Origin: Oryzicola mucosus
GTDB taxonomy: Bacteria; Pseudomonadota; Alphaproteobacteria; Rhizobiales; Rhizobiaceae
DNA: 64,000 nucleotides
NCBI RefSeq assembly: GCF_014534685.1
Contig: NZ_JACVVX010000002.1
Coordinates: 62,001 to 126,000 of the forward strand
Direction: 5' to 3'
Shown piece after piece: positions 26,654 to 34,550 of the stretch (position 1 is its first letter; each line of letters starts with the position of its first letter). Position numbers and translations under genes: made by a program. The notes under the pieces were generated by a model. That model saw only the letters and a list, made by a program, of their open reading frames with translations, was not told the DNA's origin and made no database searches.

Positions 26654-29649
26654 CACAGCCCTTCCGCATCCCCGGCGCGGGACGCCTGACGCCGGCGAAA
26701 ATCGCGCGCTTCACCTTCGACGGCAAGGCTTATACCGGGCTGGAAGGCGACACGCTGGCCTCGGCTCTTCTGGCCAATGGCGTGCATCTGGTCGGCCGTT
26801 CGTTCAAATATCACCGCCCGCGCGGTTTCCTGTCCGCCGGTGCGGAAGAACCCAACGCGCTGGTGGAGATTTCGCGCGACGCCACACGCAGGACCCCGAA
26901 CGTTCGCGCCACCGTGCAGGAGCTTTATGACGGGCTGGCCGCGCAGTCGCAGAACCGCTGGCCGTCGCTCGGCTTCGATGTCGGCGCCGTCAACAACCTT
27001 TTGTCGCCCTTCCTGTCGGCAGGCTTCTACTACAAGACCTTCATGTGGCCGAAGGCCGCCTGGAAGCGGCTCTACGAGCCCAATATCCGTGCGGCGGCCG
27101 GTCTCGGCGTGGCCCCCGAAGAGGCGGATCCCGACCATTACGCAGCGCGTTTCGCCCATTGCGACGTGCTTGTGGTGGGTGGCGGCGCGGCGGGCCTCGC
27201 GGCGGCGCTGGCGGCGGCCGAAACCGGCGTCCGCGTCATCCTGTGCGACGAGCAGCCCGAATTCGGCGGCGCGCTGCGCTATGAAAGCGGCGCGCGCATC
27301 GAAGGGCTGGACGGCTATAGCTGGGCACGGCAGGCGGTCGAAAAGCTTGCTGCCATGGACAATGTCCGGCTGCTCACCCGCACCACGGCCTTCGGCTATT
27401 ATGCGCAGAATTTCGTCGGGTTGACCGAACGCGTCACCGACCATCTCGCCAGCCCCGGCAAGGCGCCGCGCGAGCGGCTGTGGCAGGTGCGCGCCGCCCG
27501 GGTCGTGCTCGCTACCGGCGCTATCGAGCGGCACATGGTGTTTGCCGACAACGACCGCCCCGGCGTGATGCTGGCCTCGGCCGCGCGCGCTTTCCTCAAC
27601 GAATATGGCGTGGCCGTCGGGCGCACCATAGGCGTCTACACCGCCAACGATTCCGCCTATGCAGCGGCCATCGACCTGAAGAAGGCCGGCGTCGACATCG
27701 CTGCCATCGTCGACCTGCGCGACGATCCGTCCGGCCCGCTGGTCGAGCAGGCGCGTTCGCTCGGCATCGAGGTCAATCCCGGCCGCGCGGTTGTCGGCGT
27801 CGGCGGGCGGCAGCGCGTCTCCTCGATGATCGTCCAGCCCACGGGCGGCGGCGGCAAACGCACCATCCCCATCGATGCGCTGCTGGTCTCGGCGGGATGG
27901 ACGCCATCCGTGCATCTGTTTTCGCAATCGCGCGGCAAGGTCGCCTTCGATGCCGGGTCCCAGCGCTTCCTGCCCGGCCTTTATGCGCAGGATTGCCGTT
28001 CCGTCGGTGCCTGCAACGGCACGGATGGGCTGGCCGAGACGCTGAATGAGGCGTTCGCGGCGGGCGAGGCGGCGGCGAAAGCCACGCTTGGGGAAACGTC
28101 GGCAGGAGGTGGGGGCAATGCCCCCAAAGTCGACGCCTCGGAAGACTGGGCCGGCGGCATGCTGGGCTCGGCTCCAGGCGCGGGCGCGGACACCACCGTC
28201 AAGGCCTTTGTCGACTTCCAGAACGACGTCACCGCCAAGGACATCCGCCAGGCCGTGCGCGAGGGCATGCGCTCCATCGAGCATGTCAAGCGCTTCACCA
28301 CCAATGGCATGGCCACCGACCAGGGCAAGACGTCCAATATGCACGGCCTGGCGATCGCCGCCGAGACCCTGGGCAAGGAGATCCCGGAAGTCGGTCTCAC
28401 CACTTTCCGGGCGCCCTATACGCCGGTCACCTTCGGCGCGATCGTCAACCATGCCCGGCACGAGCTGTTCGACCCGACGCGACGCACTGCCACGCACGGC
28501 TGGGCGGAAGCCCATGGCGCGGTGTTCGAGGATGTCGGCCAGTGGAAGCGCGCCTGGTATTTCCCGCGTCCGGGCGAGGACATGCATGCCGCGGTCAACC
28601 GCGAATGCGTTACCGTGCGCCGCTCCGCCGGCCTGTTCGATGCGTCGACGCTGGGCAAGATCGAAGTGGTCGGCCCGGATGCCGCCGCCTTCATGGAACT
28701 CATCTACACCAATCCCTGGCAGAAGCTCGAGCCCGGCCGCTGCCGCTACGGCATCATGCTGCGCGAGGACGGGTTCATCTATGACGATGGCGTGGTCGGA
28801 CGTCTTTCGGACGACCGGTTCCATGTCACCACCACCACGGGCGGTGCGGCGCGGGTGATGAACCACATGGAGGATTATCTCCAGACCGAGTTCCCGCATC
28901 TCAATGTCTGGCTCACTTCGATCTCCGAGCAATGGGCGGTGATCGCCGTGCAGGGCCCGAAGAGCCGCGACATTCTTGCGCCGCTGGTCGAGGGCATCGA
29001 CCTGTCGGACGCGGCCATGCCGCATATGTCGGTGCGCGAGGGCAGCATCTGCGGGGTGCCGACCCGGCTGTTCCGCATGTCGTTTACCGGCGAGCGCGGT
29101 TTCGAGGTCAACGTACCGGCCGATTACGGCCAGGCCGTCTGGGAGGCGATCTGGGCGGAGGGCGAAAAACACGGCGCCTGCGCCTATGGCACCGAGGCGA
29201 TGCATGTGCTGCGCGCCGAAAAGGGCTACATCATCGTCGGGCAGGATACCGACGGCACAGTCACGCCCAACGATGCCGGCCTGGACTGGGCGGTGGGCAA
29301 GAAGAAGACCGATTTCGTCGGCATTCGCGGCCTCAAGCGCCCCGACCTCCTGGCTCCGGGCCGCAAGCAACTGGTCGGGCTGAAGACGGTCGACCCCAAG
29401 GTGGTGCTGGAGGAGGGCGCACAGATCGTGCAGGATCCCAACCAGCCGATCCCGATGAAGATGATCGGCCACGTCACCTCGTCCTACTGGTCGGAAAATT
29501 GCGGCCGGTCCATCGCCATGGCCGTGGTTGCCGGCGGCCATGGCCGTCTTGGCGAGACGCTGCATGTACCGATGCCGGACGGCAGCATCGCGGTGGAAAT
29601 CGTCAGCGCCGTGTTCTTCGACGAGACGGGAGAGCGCCTGCATGGGTGA
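26650..29649 (+). CDS. soxA: Sarcosine oxidase subunit alpha
   Basis: This 999-residue protein has a GTG start overlapping the soxD stop. The N-terminal part holds a ferredoxin-like domain (YTGLEGDTLASALLANG, FKYHRPRGF). An NAD-binding Rossmann motif DVLVVGGGAAGLAAALAAAE begins at about residue 172. From about residue 600 the C-terminal half is the GcvT-like folate-binding domain (for example FDASTLGKIEVVGPDAAAF, GERGFEVNVP and LRAEKGYIIVGQDTDGTVTP). Length is complete. Residues about 480-500 include a short Gly-rich linker. Confidence 0.96.
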   Translation: MTQPFRIPGAGRLTPAKIARFTFDGKAYTGLEGDTLASALLANGVHLVGRSFKYHRPRGFLSAGAEEPNALVEISRDATRRTPNVRATVQELYDGLAAQSQNRWPSLGFDVGAVNNLLSPFLSAGFYYKTFMWPKAAWKRLYEPNIRAAAGLGVAPEEADPDHYAARFAHCDVLVVGGGAAGLAAALAAAETGVRVILCDEQPEFGGALRYESGARIEGLDGYSWARQAVEKLAAMDNVRLLTRTTAFGYYAQNFVGLTERVTDHLASPGKAPRERLWQVRAARVVLATGAIERHMVFADNDRPGVMLASAARAFLNEYGVAVGRTIGVYTANDSAYAAAIDLKKAGVDIAAIVDLRDDPSGPLVEQARSLGIEVNPGRAVVGVGGRQRVSSMIVQPTGGGGKRTIPIDALLVSAGWTPSVHLFSQSRGKVAFDAGSQRFLPGLYAQDCRSVGACNGTDGLAETLNEAFAAGEAAAKATLGETSAGGGGNAPKVDASEDWAGGMLGSAPGAGADTTVKAFVDFQNDVTAKDIRQAVREGMRSIEHVKRFTTNGMATDQGKTSNMHGLAIAAETLGKEIPEVGLTTFRAPYTPVTFGAIVNHARHELFDPTRRTATHGWAEAHGAVFEDVGQWKRAWYFPRPGEDMHAAVNRECVTVRRSAGLFDASTLGKIEVVGPDAAAFMELIYTNPWQKLEPGRCRYGIMLREDGFIYDDGVVGRLSDDRFHVTTTTGGAARVMNHMEDYLQTEFPHLNVWLTSISEQWAVIAVQGPKSRDILAPLVEGIDLSDAAMPHMSVREGSICGVPTRLFRMSFTGERGFEVNVPADYGQAVWEAIWAEGEKHGACAYGTEAMHVLRAEKGYIIVGQDTDGTVTPNDAGLDWAVGKKKTDFVGIRGLKRPDLLAPGRKQLVGLKTVDPKVVLEEGAQIVQDPNQPIPMKMIGHVTSSYWSENCGRSIAMAVVAGGHGRLGETLHVPMPDGSIAVEIVSAVFFDETGERLHG

Positions 29650-29691
29650 GATGACGATGCGTGTCGTCGGCCTTGGGCTGATGGTCGAAAC

Positions 29692-29846
29692 CACCCCGTT
29701 ACCGGTTTGCTTTGCAAACCACCTCTCCCCCTGCCCGGGGGAGAGGAACCGCGGCCTCTTACGCAGCGGCCTGAAACCAGCTTGGGTTCCTCGCCCCCAT
29801 GCAATGGGGGAGAGGTGGCGAGCGCAGCGAGCCGGTGAGGGGGTAT
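29692..29846. repeat. Inverted palindromic repeat pair between soxA and soxG
   Basis: The left arm (about 29692-29747, ending CCACCTCTCCCCCTG) and right arm (about 29788-29846, with GGGGGAGAGGTGG and CCGGTGAGGGGG) are inverted relatives separated by about 40 bases. Inner segments differ (GGTTTGCTTTGCAAACC on the left, GCGAGCGCAGCGAGC on the right), each palindromic. The whole gap 29650-29917 holds no gene. Confidence 0.8.
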
Positions 29847-29917
29847 TTTCCGGCATCGATGCGATGGTTGCTCCGTTCCTTTCGGCAAAGAAATCGTGGA
29901 GAGGTCAGGTCTAGATC

Positions 29918-30559
29918 ATGCCGACACAAATCGACGTTTCGAACACCTCGCCCCGGCGCACGAGTTCTGCAAAGCAGAACGTGCCGGCGGATCCTTCCCA
30001 CAAGGGGCAGGACAAAGCACTGCGCCGCACAGGTCCGCTCGATGGCCGCATCGCCGTCCCGGGCGGGCTGTCGCTGACGGTCCTGCCGCCGGCAAGCCGG
30101 CTGTCGCTGCGCGCGCCGGCAGGCTCCGTCGCTGACTTGTCCGCAGCGCTCGGCATGGACCTGCCGCGGTCTCCCAAGACGTCCGCATCCGATGGCAAGG
30201 GGCGTTTCGCCCTCTGGCTCGGCCCGGACGAGTGGCTGGTCGTCGACGAGGCAGGCGGCGACCTGGTCGCTGCATGCCGTGCCGTGCAGGCATTGCATTC
30301 GGCGGTCGATATCTCCCACCGCAATGTCGGCCTGCTGGTCTCCGGGCAGGGTGCGGCCAACGCCGTCAATGCCGGCTGCCCGCAGGACCTTTCGCTTCAA
30401 GCGTTTCCGGTCGGCGCCTGCTCGCGCACCGTCTTGGGCAAGATCGAGATGGTGCTGTACCGCCCTAGCGCAGATTCCTTCCGCATCGAGTGCTGGCGGT
30501 CGTTCGCCGATTATGCCCATGCTTTCCTGGCGGAGGCTATCGCCGACGCATCGGCCTAA
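29918..30559 (+). CDS. soxG: Sarcosine oxidase subunit gamma
   Basis: This 213-residue subunit contains the SoxG core: LSLRAPAGSVADLSAALGMDLP, ALWLGPDEWLVVDE, HSAVDISHRNVGLLVSGQGA and FPVGACSRTVLGKIEMVLYR. It belongs to the GcvT-like C-terminal fold and assists the alpha subunit. The first 35 residues (TSPRRTSSAKQNVPADPSHK) are polar and low-complexity. The repeat pair just upstream separates it from soxA, yet operon order is standard. Confidence 0.93.
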   Translation: MPTQIDVSNTSPRRTSSAKQNVPADPSHKGQDKALRRTGPLDGRIAVPGGLSLTVLPPASRLSLRAPAGSVADLSAALGMDLPRSPKTSASDGKGRFALWLGPDEWLVVDEAGGDLVAACRAVQALHSAVDISHRNVGLLVSGQGAANAVNAGCPQDLSLQAFPVGACSRTVLGKIEMVLYRPSADSFRIECWRSFADYAHAFLAEAIADASA

Positions 30560-30570
30560 GCAGTGCTTGA

Positions 30571-30792
<222 letters not shown>

Positions 30793-30813
30793 GTTCGCGC
30801 ATCCTTCAGCATG

Positions 30814-30846
30814 AAAAAGGGCACGCCGTGGGGCGCGCCCTTTTTT
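30814..30846 (+). terminator. Rho-independent terminator
   Basis: GGGCACGCC, a four-base loop, then GGCGCGCCC form a stem with one mismatch, followed by six T and preceded by five A residues. Confidence 0.85.
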
Positions 30847-30910
30847 GCATCCTGGGAGGACAGCTTGCGCGGTCGGGATGCGGGAGTTCGGTCTGGGATA
30901 AAGGACAGGC

Positions 30911-31138
30911 TCAGAAGCCGGTCATGATCCAGGGGTTGGTGTCCATGCCCAGGCGCGGCTTCTCCGTCTTGATCGTGTTGTCCTGGCTGATCGATCCCGT
31001 CGGTGCGCAATCCAGTTTCTTGCCGTTGTCGATGCAGGTCACCGGGGCGGGCGCGACGGGCTTTGGGGCGGTTTCGGCCGCCGCTGCCGAGCCGGTGGCA
31101 CCAAGAACAAGGGCAAGAGCCAATGCTGTCTTTCTCAT
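30911..31138 (-). CDS. Small secreted protein of unknown function
   Basis: This 75-residue protein has a signal peptide (MRKTALALALVLGATGSAAAA, cleavage at about residue 21). The mature 54 residues carry two Cys in a C-IDNGKKLD-C loop that could form a disulfide, and the ending PRLGMDTNPWIMTGF. No family is recognised. Three near-identical palindromes lie 25-97 bases upstream of the start (31163-31234), suggesting tight repression, possibly by the TetR protein encoded just beyond. Confidence 0.65.
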   Translation of the reverse strand: MRKTALALALVLGATGSAAAAETAPKPVAPAPVTCIDNGKKLDCAPTGSISQDNTIKTEKPRLGMDTNPWIMTGF

Positions 31139-31162
31139 GGAAAGTCTCCGCTGAATTTTTTC

Positions 31163-31234
31163 CGTACTTGTACGTTACGGCGTACATATACGACGGAGAA
31201 TGGTGCGCCGCAAGAGATAACTCGTACATGTACG
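31163..31234 (-). promoter_or_regulatory. Three palindromic operator candidates
   Basis: CGTACTTGTACG (31163-31174), CGTACATATACG (31181-31192) and CGTACATGTACG (31223-31234) share the consensus CGTAC-W-T-R-TACG within 72 bases. The third extends to a perfect 14-base palindrome. They lie upstream of the small secreted protein and downstream of the TetR gene. A related TACGCTGTACG occurs just upstream of the TetR start, at 32003-32013. Confidence 0.6.
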
Positions 31235-31312
31235 AAAAAATTGCAACGCCGGCCTGAGCCGTCGCTATGTCGAGCGATGAAGGGGTATGGAGGTTTGGCG
31301 GTGCGGACCGGT

Positions 31313-31990
31313 TCAGCCCTTCGGGCTGCTTGCGTCTTCCAGAGGCAAAACATCCATCGTGGCGATGCCGGCAAGGGCGATTTCGCCGATGCGCATGATG
31401 TAGTCCTGCGGATTGCCGAACGGGTAGTGCGGGAAATTGATCAGCAGCGAGATGGCGCCATGCCCAACGGTCCAGAGGACAGTCGCTATCGCCTGTACGT
31501 CACCCTTGAACCTGCCCGCGGCGATGCAGGCGGCGACGCGCTCGTTGAGAATGATGAGCGCGGGGTTGTTCTTCTCCAGCCGGTCGATCATCTCCGGCTC
31601 GTCGCAGTCGGGATGAAGCTTTTCCGTCATGAAGATCGTGCGGTATTCGTTCGGGTTTTCGAGACCGAAGGTGGCGTAGTCGCGCAAGGTCGCACGCAGT
31701 GCTTCGACCGGATCTTCGGGCTGGTTCTTGCGCAGCTTTCGCGCCAGGGTCTCGAACGTGTCCTCGGCGAGCGCCATCAGGATGTCGTGCTTGTCGGCGA
31801 AATAGGAATAAACCGACATCGGCGCATAGCCCGCCCGCTTGGCGAGGTTGCGGATCGTCAGCCCCTCATAGCCGCTTTCCTGCACCAGCTTGCGCGCCGC
31901 GTCGATCAGCTCGGCCCGCGTCTCGGCCTTCTGTCTCTCGCGTTTGCTTCTGGCGCTTGAGGGCGCGCTCTGCCGTGCGGCCTGCGTCAT
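31313..31990 (-). CDS. TetR family transcriptional regulator
   Basis: This 225-residue protein has the TetR N-terminal DNA-binding helix-turn-helix: LIDAARKLVQESGYEGLTIRNLAKRAGYAPMSVYSYFADKHDIL spans residues about 29-72. The C-terminal ligand domain resembles the AcrR/WHG type (ALRATLRDYATFGLENPNEYRTIFM). Ligand unknown. Its own promoter region contains TACGCTGTACG, related to the three palindromes downstream, which suggests autoregulation plus control of the secreted protein gene. Confidence 0.9.
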   Translation of the reverse strand: MTQAARQSAPSSARSKRERQKAETRAELIDAARKLVQESGYEGLTIRNLAKRAGYAPMSVYSYFADKHDILMALAEDTFETLARKLRKNQPEDPVEALRATLRDYATFGLENPNEYRTIFMTEKLHPDCDEPEMIDRLEKNNPALIILNERVAACIAAGRFKGDVQAIATVLWTVGHGAISLLINFPHYPFGNPQDYIMRIGEIALAGIATMDVLPLEDASSPKG

Positions 31991-32050
31991 GAGGATTATC
32001 TATACGCTGTACGGAAATCCGGCAAGGGATGGGATTGCGCGGCAGGGTCG

Positions 32051-32132
32051 ATCTCCCGATGTTGAGGGAGATTCCGCGCTCAGTTCTGTTGACGTAGTTG
32101 TACCTTCGCTGAGTTCTGCTGCCGTAGTTGCA
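32051..32132. repeat. Short hairpin and tandem repeat upstream of the TetR gene
   Basis: ATCTCCC, eight bases, GGGAGAT (32051-32072) resembles one half of the palindromes elsewhere. It is followed by a 22-base imperfect direct repeat with a 30-base period (32081-32102 and 32111-32132, both containing AGTTCTG-x-TG-x-CGTAGTTG). Confidence 0.5.
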
Positions 32133-32140
32133 GCTCTCAA

Positions 32141-32321
32141 GTCACGGAATGGATTCCCGGGTTTCCGCCGTCGCTCCGCTCCGGCTCCACCCGAGAATGA
32201 CGAAGGCGCGGGTGGCAGACGTCAATCTCAAACGTTAGAGGTTGGCGGAGACGCCTCCACCTTCGTCATTCTCGGGCAAACGAGGCGAAGCCGAGTGCGA
32301 CCCGGGAATCCATTCCGTGAC
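32141..32321. repeat. Inverted pair of 60-65-bp repeats
   Basis: Arms 32141-32206 and 32260-32321 are inverted. The outer 22 bases (starting GTCACGGAATGG) and the inner 16 (CCGAGAATGACGAAGG) are exact, and the middle differs. This is a second repeat family, distinct from the CCCTCC/GGGAGG type. The 53-base centre holds no gene. Confidence 0.85.
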
Positions 32322-32572
32322 GCGGACGGAGGCGCCGGCGGACCAGAACAAAGCCAGCGTGGATGAACATTCCGCGCGATCCGCCTAACCCCTTGACCTC
32401 ATACCGCGCACAAAAACGTGTCCAGCCATTTTGCTCACCTCTCCGGAGCCTGGCGCATAATCCTCTCATGTCATCGCGGGAACCGGTCAGGAGCCGGATA
32501 TGCGTGAGGGAGGACGGCCGGGTGGTCAGCCGTGGATGTGGAGGTGCTTCTTGCCTGTATGAGACGACGAAA
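32322..32572. other. Intergenic stretch without visible gene
   Basis: Between the repeat pair and the dmeR operator I see no convincing ORF, hairpin or other element. Promoter elements for dmeR are expected near its right end, overlapping the operator. Confidence 0.4.
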
Positions 32573-32596
32573 ATAGTATACCCCCCTATAGTATAT
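32573..32596 (+). promoter_or_regulatory. RcnR/CsoR-type operator upstream of dmeR
   Basis: ATAGTATA, six C residues, then TATAGTATAT. A C/G tract flanked by AT-rich inverted repeats is the known operator form for the RcnR/FrmR group of metal sensors. It ends 12 bases before the dmeR start, overlapping the likely promoter, so apo-repressor binding would block the dmeRF operon. Confidence 0.8.
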
Positions 32597-32608
32597 TTGA
32601 GGTGCTCG

Positions 32609-32881
32609 ATGTCGCATACGATCAAGGAAAAGTCCCGGCTTCTGGCGCGGGTTCGCCGCATCAAGGGGCAGGTCGAGGCCGTCGAGCGGGCTCTGGAGGC
32701 CGAACTCGGCTGTGCCGATGTCCTGCAACTGGTTGCCTCCGTGCGCGGCGCCGTCGGCGGGCTGACGGCGGAACTGATCGAGGATCATATCGCGCACCAC
32801 GTGCTGGAACCGACCGATGCGGGCGACCGCGCGCGAGGCGGCGCCGAACTCGTCGACGTCATAAGGACCTATCTGAAATGA
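32609..32881 (+). CDS. dmeR: DmeR, nickel/cobalt-responsive repressor (RcnR/CsoR family)
   Basis: This 90-residue all-helical repressor starts at ATG 32609 just after the operator. Metal-ligand positions of RcnR are all present: His3, Cys35, His60 and His64. That set is associated with Ni(II)/Co(II) sensing, in contrast to the Cys/His/Cys set for copper or formaldehyde sensing. The fold is typical: RLLARVRRIKGQVEAVERALE then a C-ADVLQLVASVRGAVGGL helix. The stop overlaps dmeF (ATGA), as in the dmeRF operon described in Rhizobium. Confidence 0.88.
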   Translation: MSHTIKEKSRLLARVRRIKGQVEAVERALEAELGCADVLQLVASVRGAVGGLTAELIEDHIAHHVLEPTDAGDRARGGAELVDVIRTYLK

Positions 32882-33894
32882 GCGCCAACACGGCTTCGGC
32901 AACCCATAGCCATGTCTTTCTCGGCGAGGACCACGACCGCAACGCCCGCCGCACCTGGCTGGTCATCGCGCTGACCGCGACCATGATGGTCGCCGAGATC
33001 GTCGCCGGGTCGATCTACGGTTCGATGGCGCTGATCGCCGATGGCTGGCACATGTCCACCCATGCGGCGGCGATGCTGATCACCGCGCTTGCCTATGCCT
33101 TTGCGCGGCGGCAAGCGCTCAATCCGCGCTTCACCTTCGGTACAGGCAAGATCGGCGATCTCGCAGCCTTTGCCAGCGCCATCGTTCTGGCGCTGATCGC
33201 CCTTATGATCGGCTGGGAAAGCCTGATGCGCTTCTACGAGCCGGTCTCGATCAGCTTCAACGAAGCGATTGCGGTTGCCGTGCTCGGGCTCGGCGTTAAC
33301 CTTTTGTCGGCCTGGCTGCTGCGTGACGATCATCATCACCATCATGGCGGGCACGGAGGCCATCATGGCCACGGTCACGATCATGATCATGAGCACGGCC
33401 ATGGTCACGGTCATCCCCATCACGATCATCCGCATCAGGGGCATCCGCATCAAAGCCATGCATCCAAGGGGCATCGGGACAACAATCTGCGGGCTGCCTA
33501 TCTGCATGTCGTCGCCGACGCCTTCACCTCGGTGCTGGCTATCGTCGCGCTTCTCGCAGGCAGCCTTTATGGCTGGCAGTGGATGGACCCGGCCATGGGC
33601 ATTGTCGGCGCGCTAGTCATTGCGCGCTGGTCATGGGGGCTGATCCGTGACACCGCGCGGGTGCTGGTCGACTACATTCCGGAAGAGGAAGACCTGCCGT
33701 CCGACATCCGAAAGGTCATCGAGACCGGCGAGGATCGCATCACCGATCTGCATGTCTGGAAGGTCGGGCCGGGCCACAATGCGGCAATCGTTTCGATCCG
33801 CTCGGCAAACCCGTTGCCACTGGCACGCTACAAGGAAAAGCTCGCGGCCATCCATGACCTGTCGCATGTCACGGTCGAGGTGCAGCCGGCCTGA
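32878..33894 (+). CDS. dmeF: DmeF, cation diffusion facilitator (Ni/Co efflux)
   Basis: This 338-residue inner-membrane exporter has six hydrophobic segments. Metal-site residues appear in helix 2 (ALIADGWHMSTHAA) and helix 5 (LHVVADAFTS). The loop between helices 4 and 5 (about residues 150-200) is extremely His-rich, with runs such as DDHHHHHGGHGGHHGHG, typical of DmeF proteins. The C-terminal cytoplasmic domain is short (ITDLHVWKVGPGHNAAIVSI). Translation is coupled to dmeR. Confidence 0.92.
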   Translation: MSANTASATHSHVFLGEDHDRNARRTWLVIALTATMMVAEIVAGSIYGSMALIADGWHMSTHAAAMLITALAYAFARRQALNPRFTFGTGKIGDLAAFASAIVLALIALMIGWESLMRFYEPVSISFNEAIAVAVLGLGVNLLSAWLLRDDHHHHHGGHGGHHGHGHDHDHEHGHGHGHPHHDHPHQGHPHQSHASKGHRDNNLRAAYLHVVADAFTSVLAIVALLAGSLYGWQWMDPAMGIVGALVIARWSWGLIRDTARVLVDYIPEEEDLPSDIRKVIETGEDRITDLHVWKVGPGHNAAIVSIRSANPLPLARYKEKLAAIHDLSHVTVEVQPA

Positions 33895-33948
33895 TGGGGT
33901 CGGGTGGCTGTGGCCAGGGTCGGGTGATGGTTCAGCCCGGGGCGGGTG

Positions 33949-34440
33949 TCAGGAAAGCTGGGCTGCTTTTTCTGGATCGACGAAGCCGAGCGTCTGCCAG
34001 CGCGCTGTGAGAGCGGGCTTTTTCGAGCCCTCGATCTCGATGGTGACGTCATGCGTGACCTGCACCCAACCGGACGGGCGCACCTTGAATTCGGACAGCA
34101 CGAAGCGGGCGCGAATGCGCGAGCCCGTTTTCACGGGGGCGGCGAATTTCAACTGCTCGAAACCCTGGTTGATGCCCATGTCGGAGCCTTCCAGCCGGGG
34201 CAGCGTCTCGAACGTCATGGCCGACAGCAGCGACAGTGTCAGGAAGCCATGTGCGATGGTGCCGCCGAAGGGCGCTTCCCGCGCGGCGCGCTCGGGGTCG
34301 CAGTGGATGAACTGATGGTCGTCGGTGGCATCGGCGAACAAATCGATCATCTGCTGCGTCACCACGCGCCAGGGCGAGACGCCAACCTCCTTGCCGAGGT
34401 AGGCATGCATTTCCTCGATGGTGACGGTCCTGGGACTCAT
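33949..34440 (-). CDS. MaoC-like (R)-specific enoyl hydratase
   Basis: This 163-residue hot-dog-fold protein has the MaoC catalytic segment FADATDDHQFIHCDPERAA at about residues 35-53, where D and H are the dyad, and FGGTIAHGFLTLSLLSAM. It hydrates trans-2-enoyl-CoA, usually in fatty-acid, PHA or related pathways. The gene lies 110 bases downstream of the RND permease on the same strand and has no obvious partner. Confidence 0.9.
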   Translation of the reverse strand: MSPRTVTIEEMHAYLGKEVGVSPWRVVTQQMIDLFADATDDHQFIHCDPERAAREAPFGGTIAHGFLTLSLLSAMTFETLPRLEGSDMGINQGFEQLKFAAPVKTGSRIRARFVLSEFKVRPSGWVQVTHDVTIEIEGSKKPALTARWQTLGFVDPEKAAQLS

Positions 34441-34550
34441 CCGTTCCGATCCAAATGGCGTTGTCGTTCCGACATACAGATTCGCGTTCGGCCTGTCATC
34501 GCCGTATCGGTCCGGTGCGGAAAAATGGTCTTCGACTTGCGGAACGCCGC

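Noticed and set aside
26596-29856. Open frame of over 1,000 codons opposite soxA
   Set aside because: This is a shadow of soxA; the sense strand has clear sarcosine oxidase motifs throughout.
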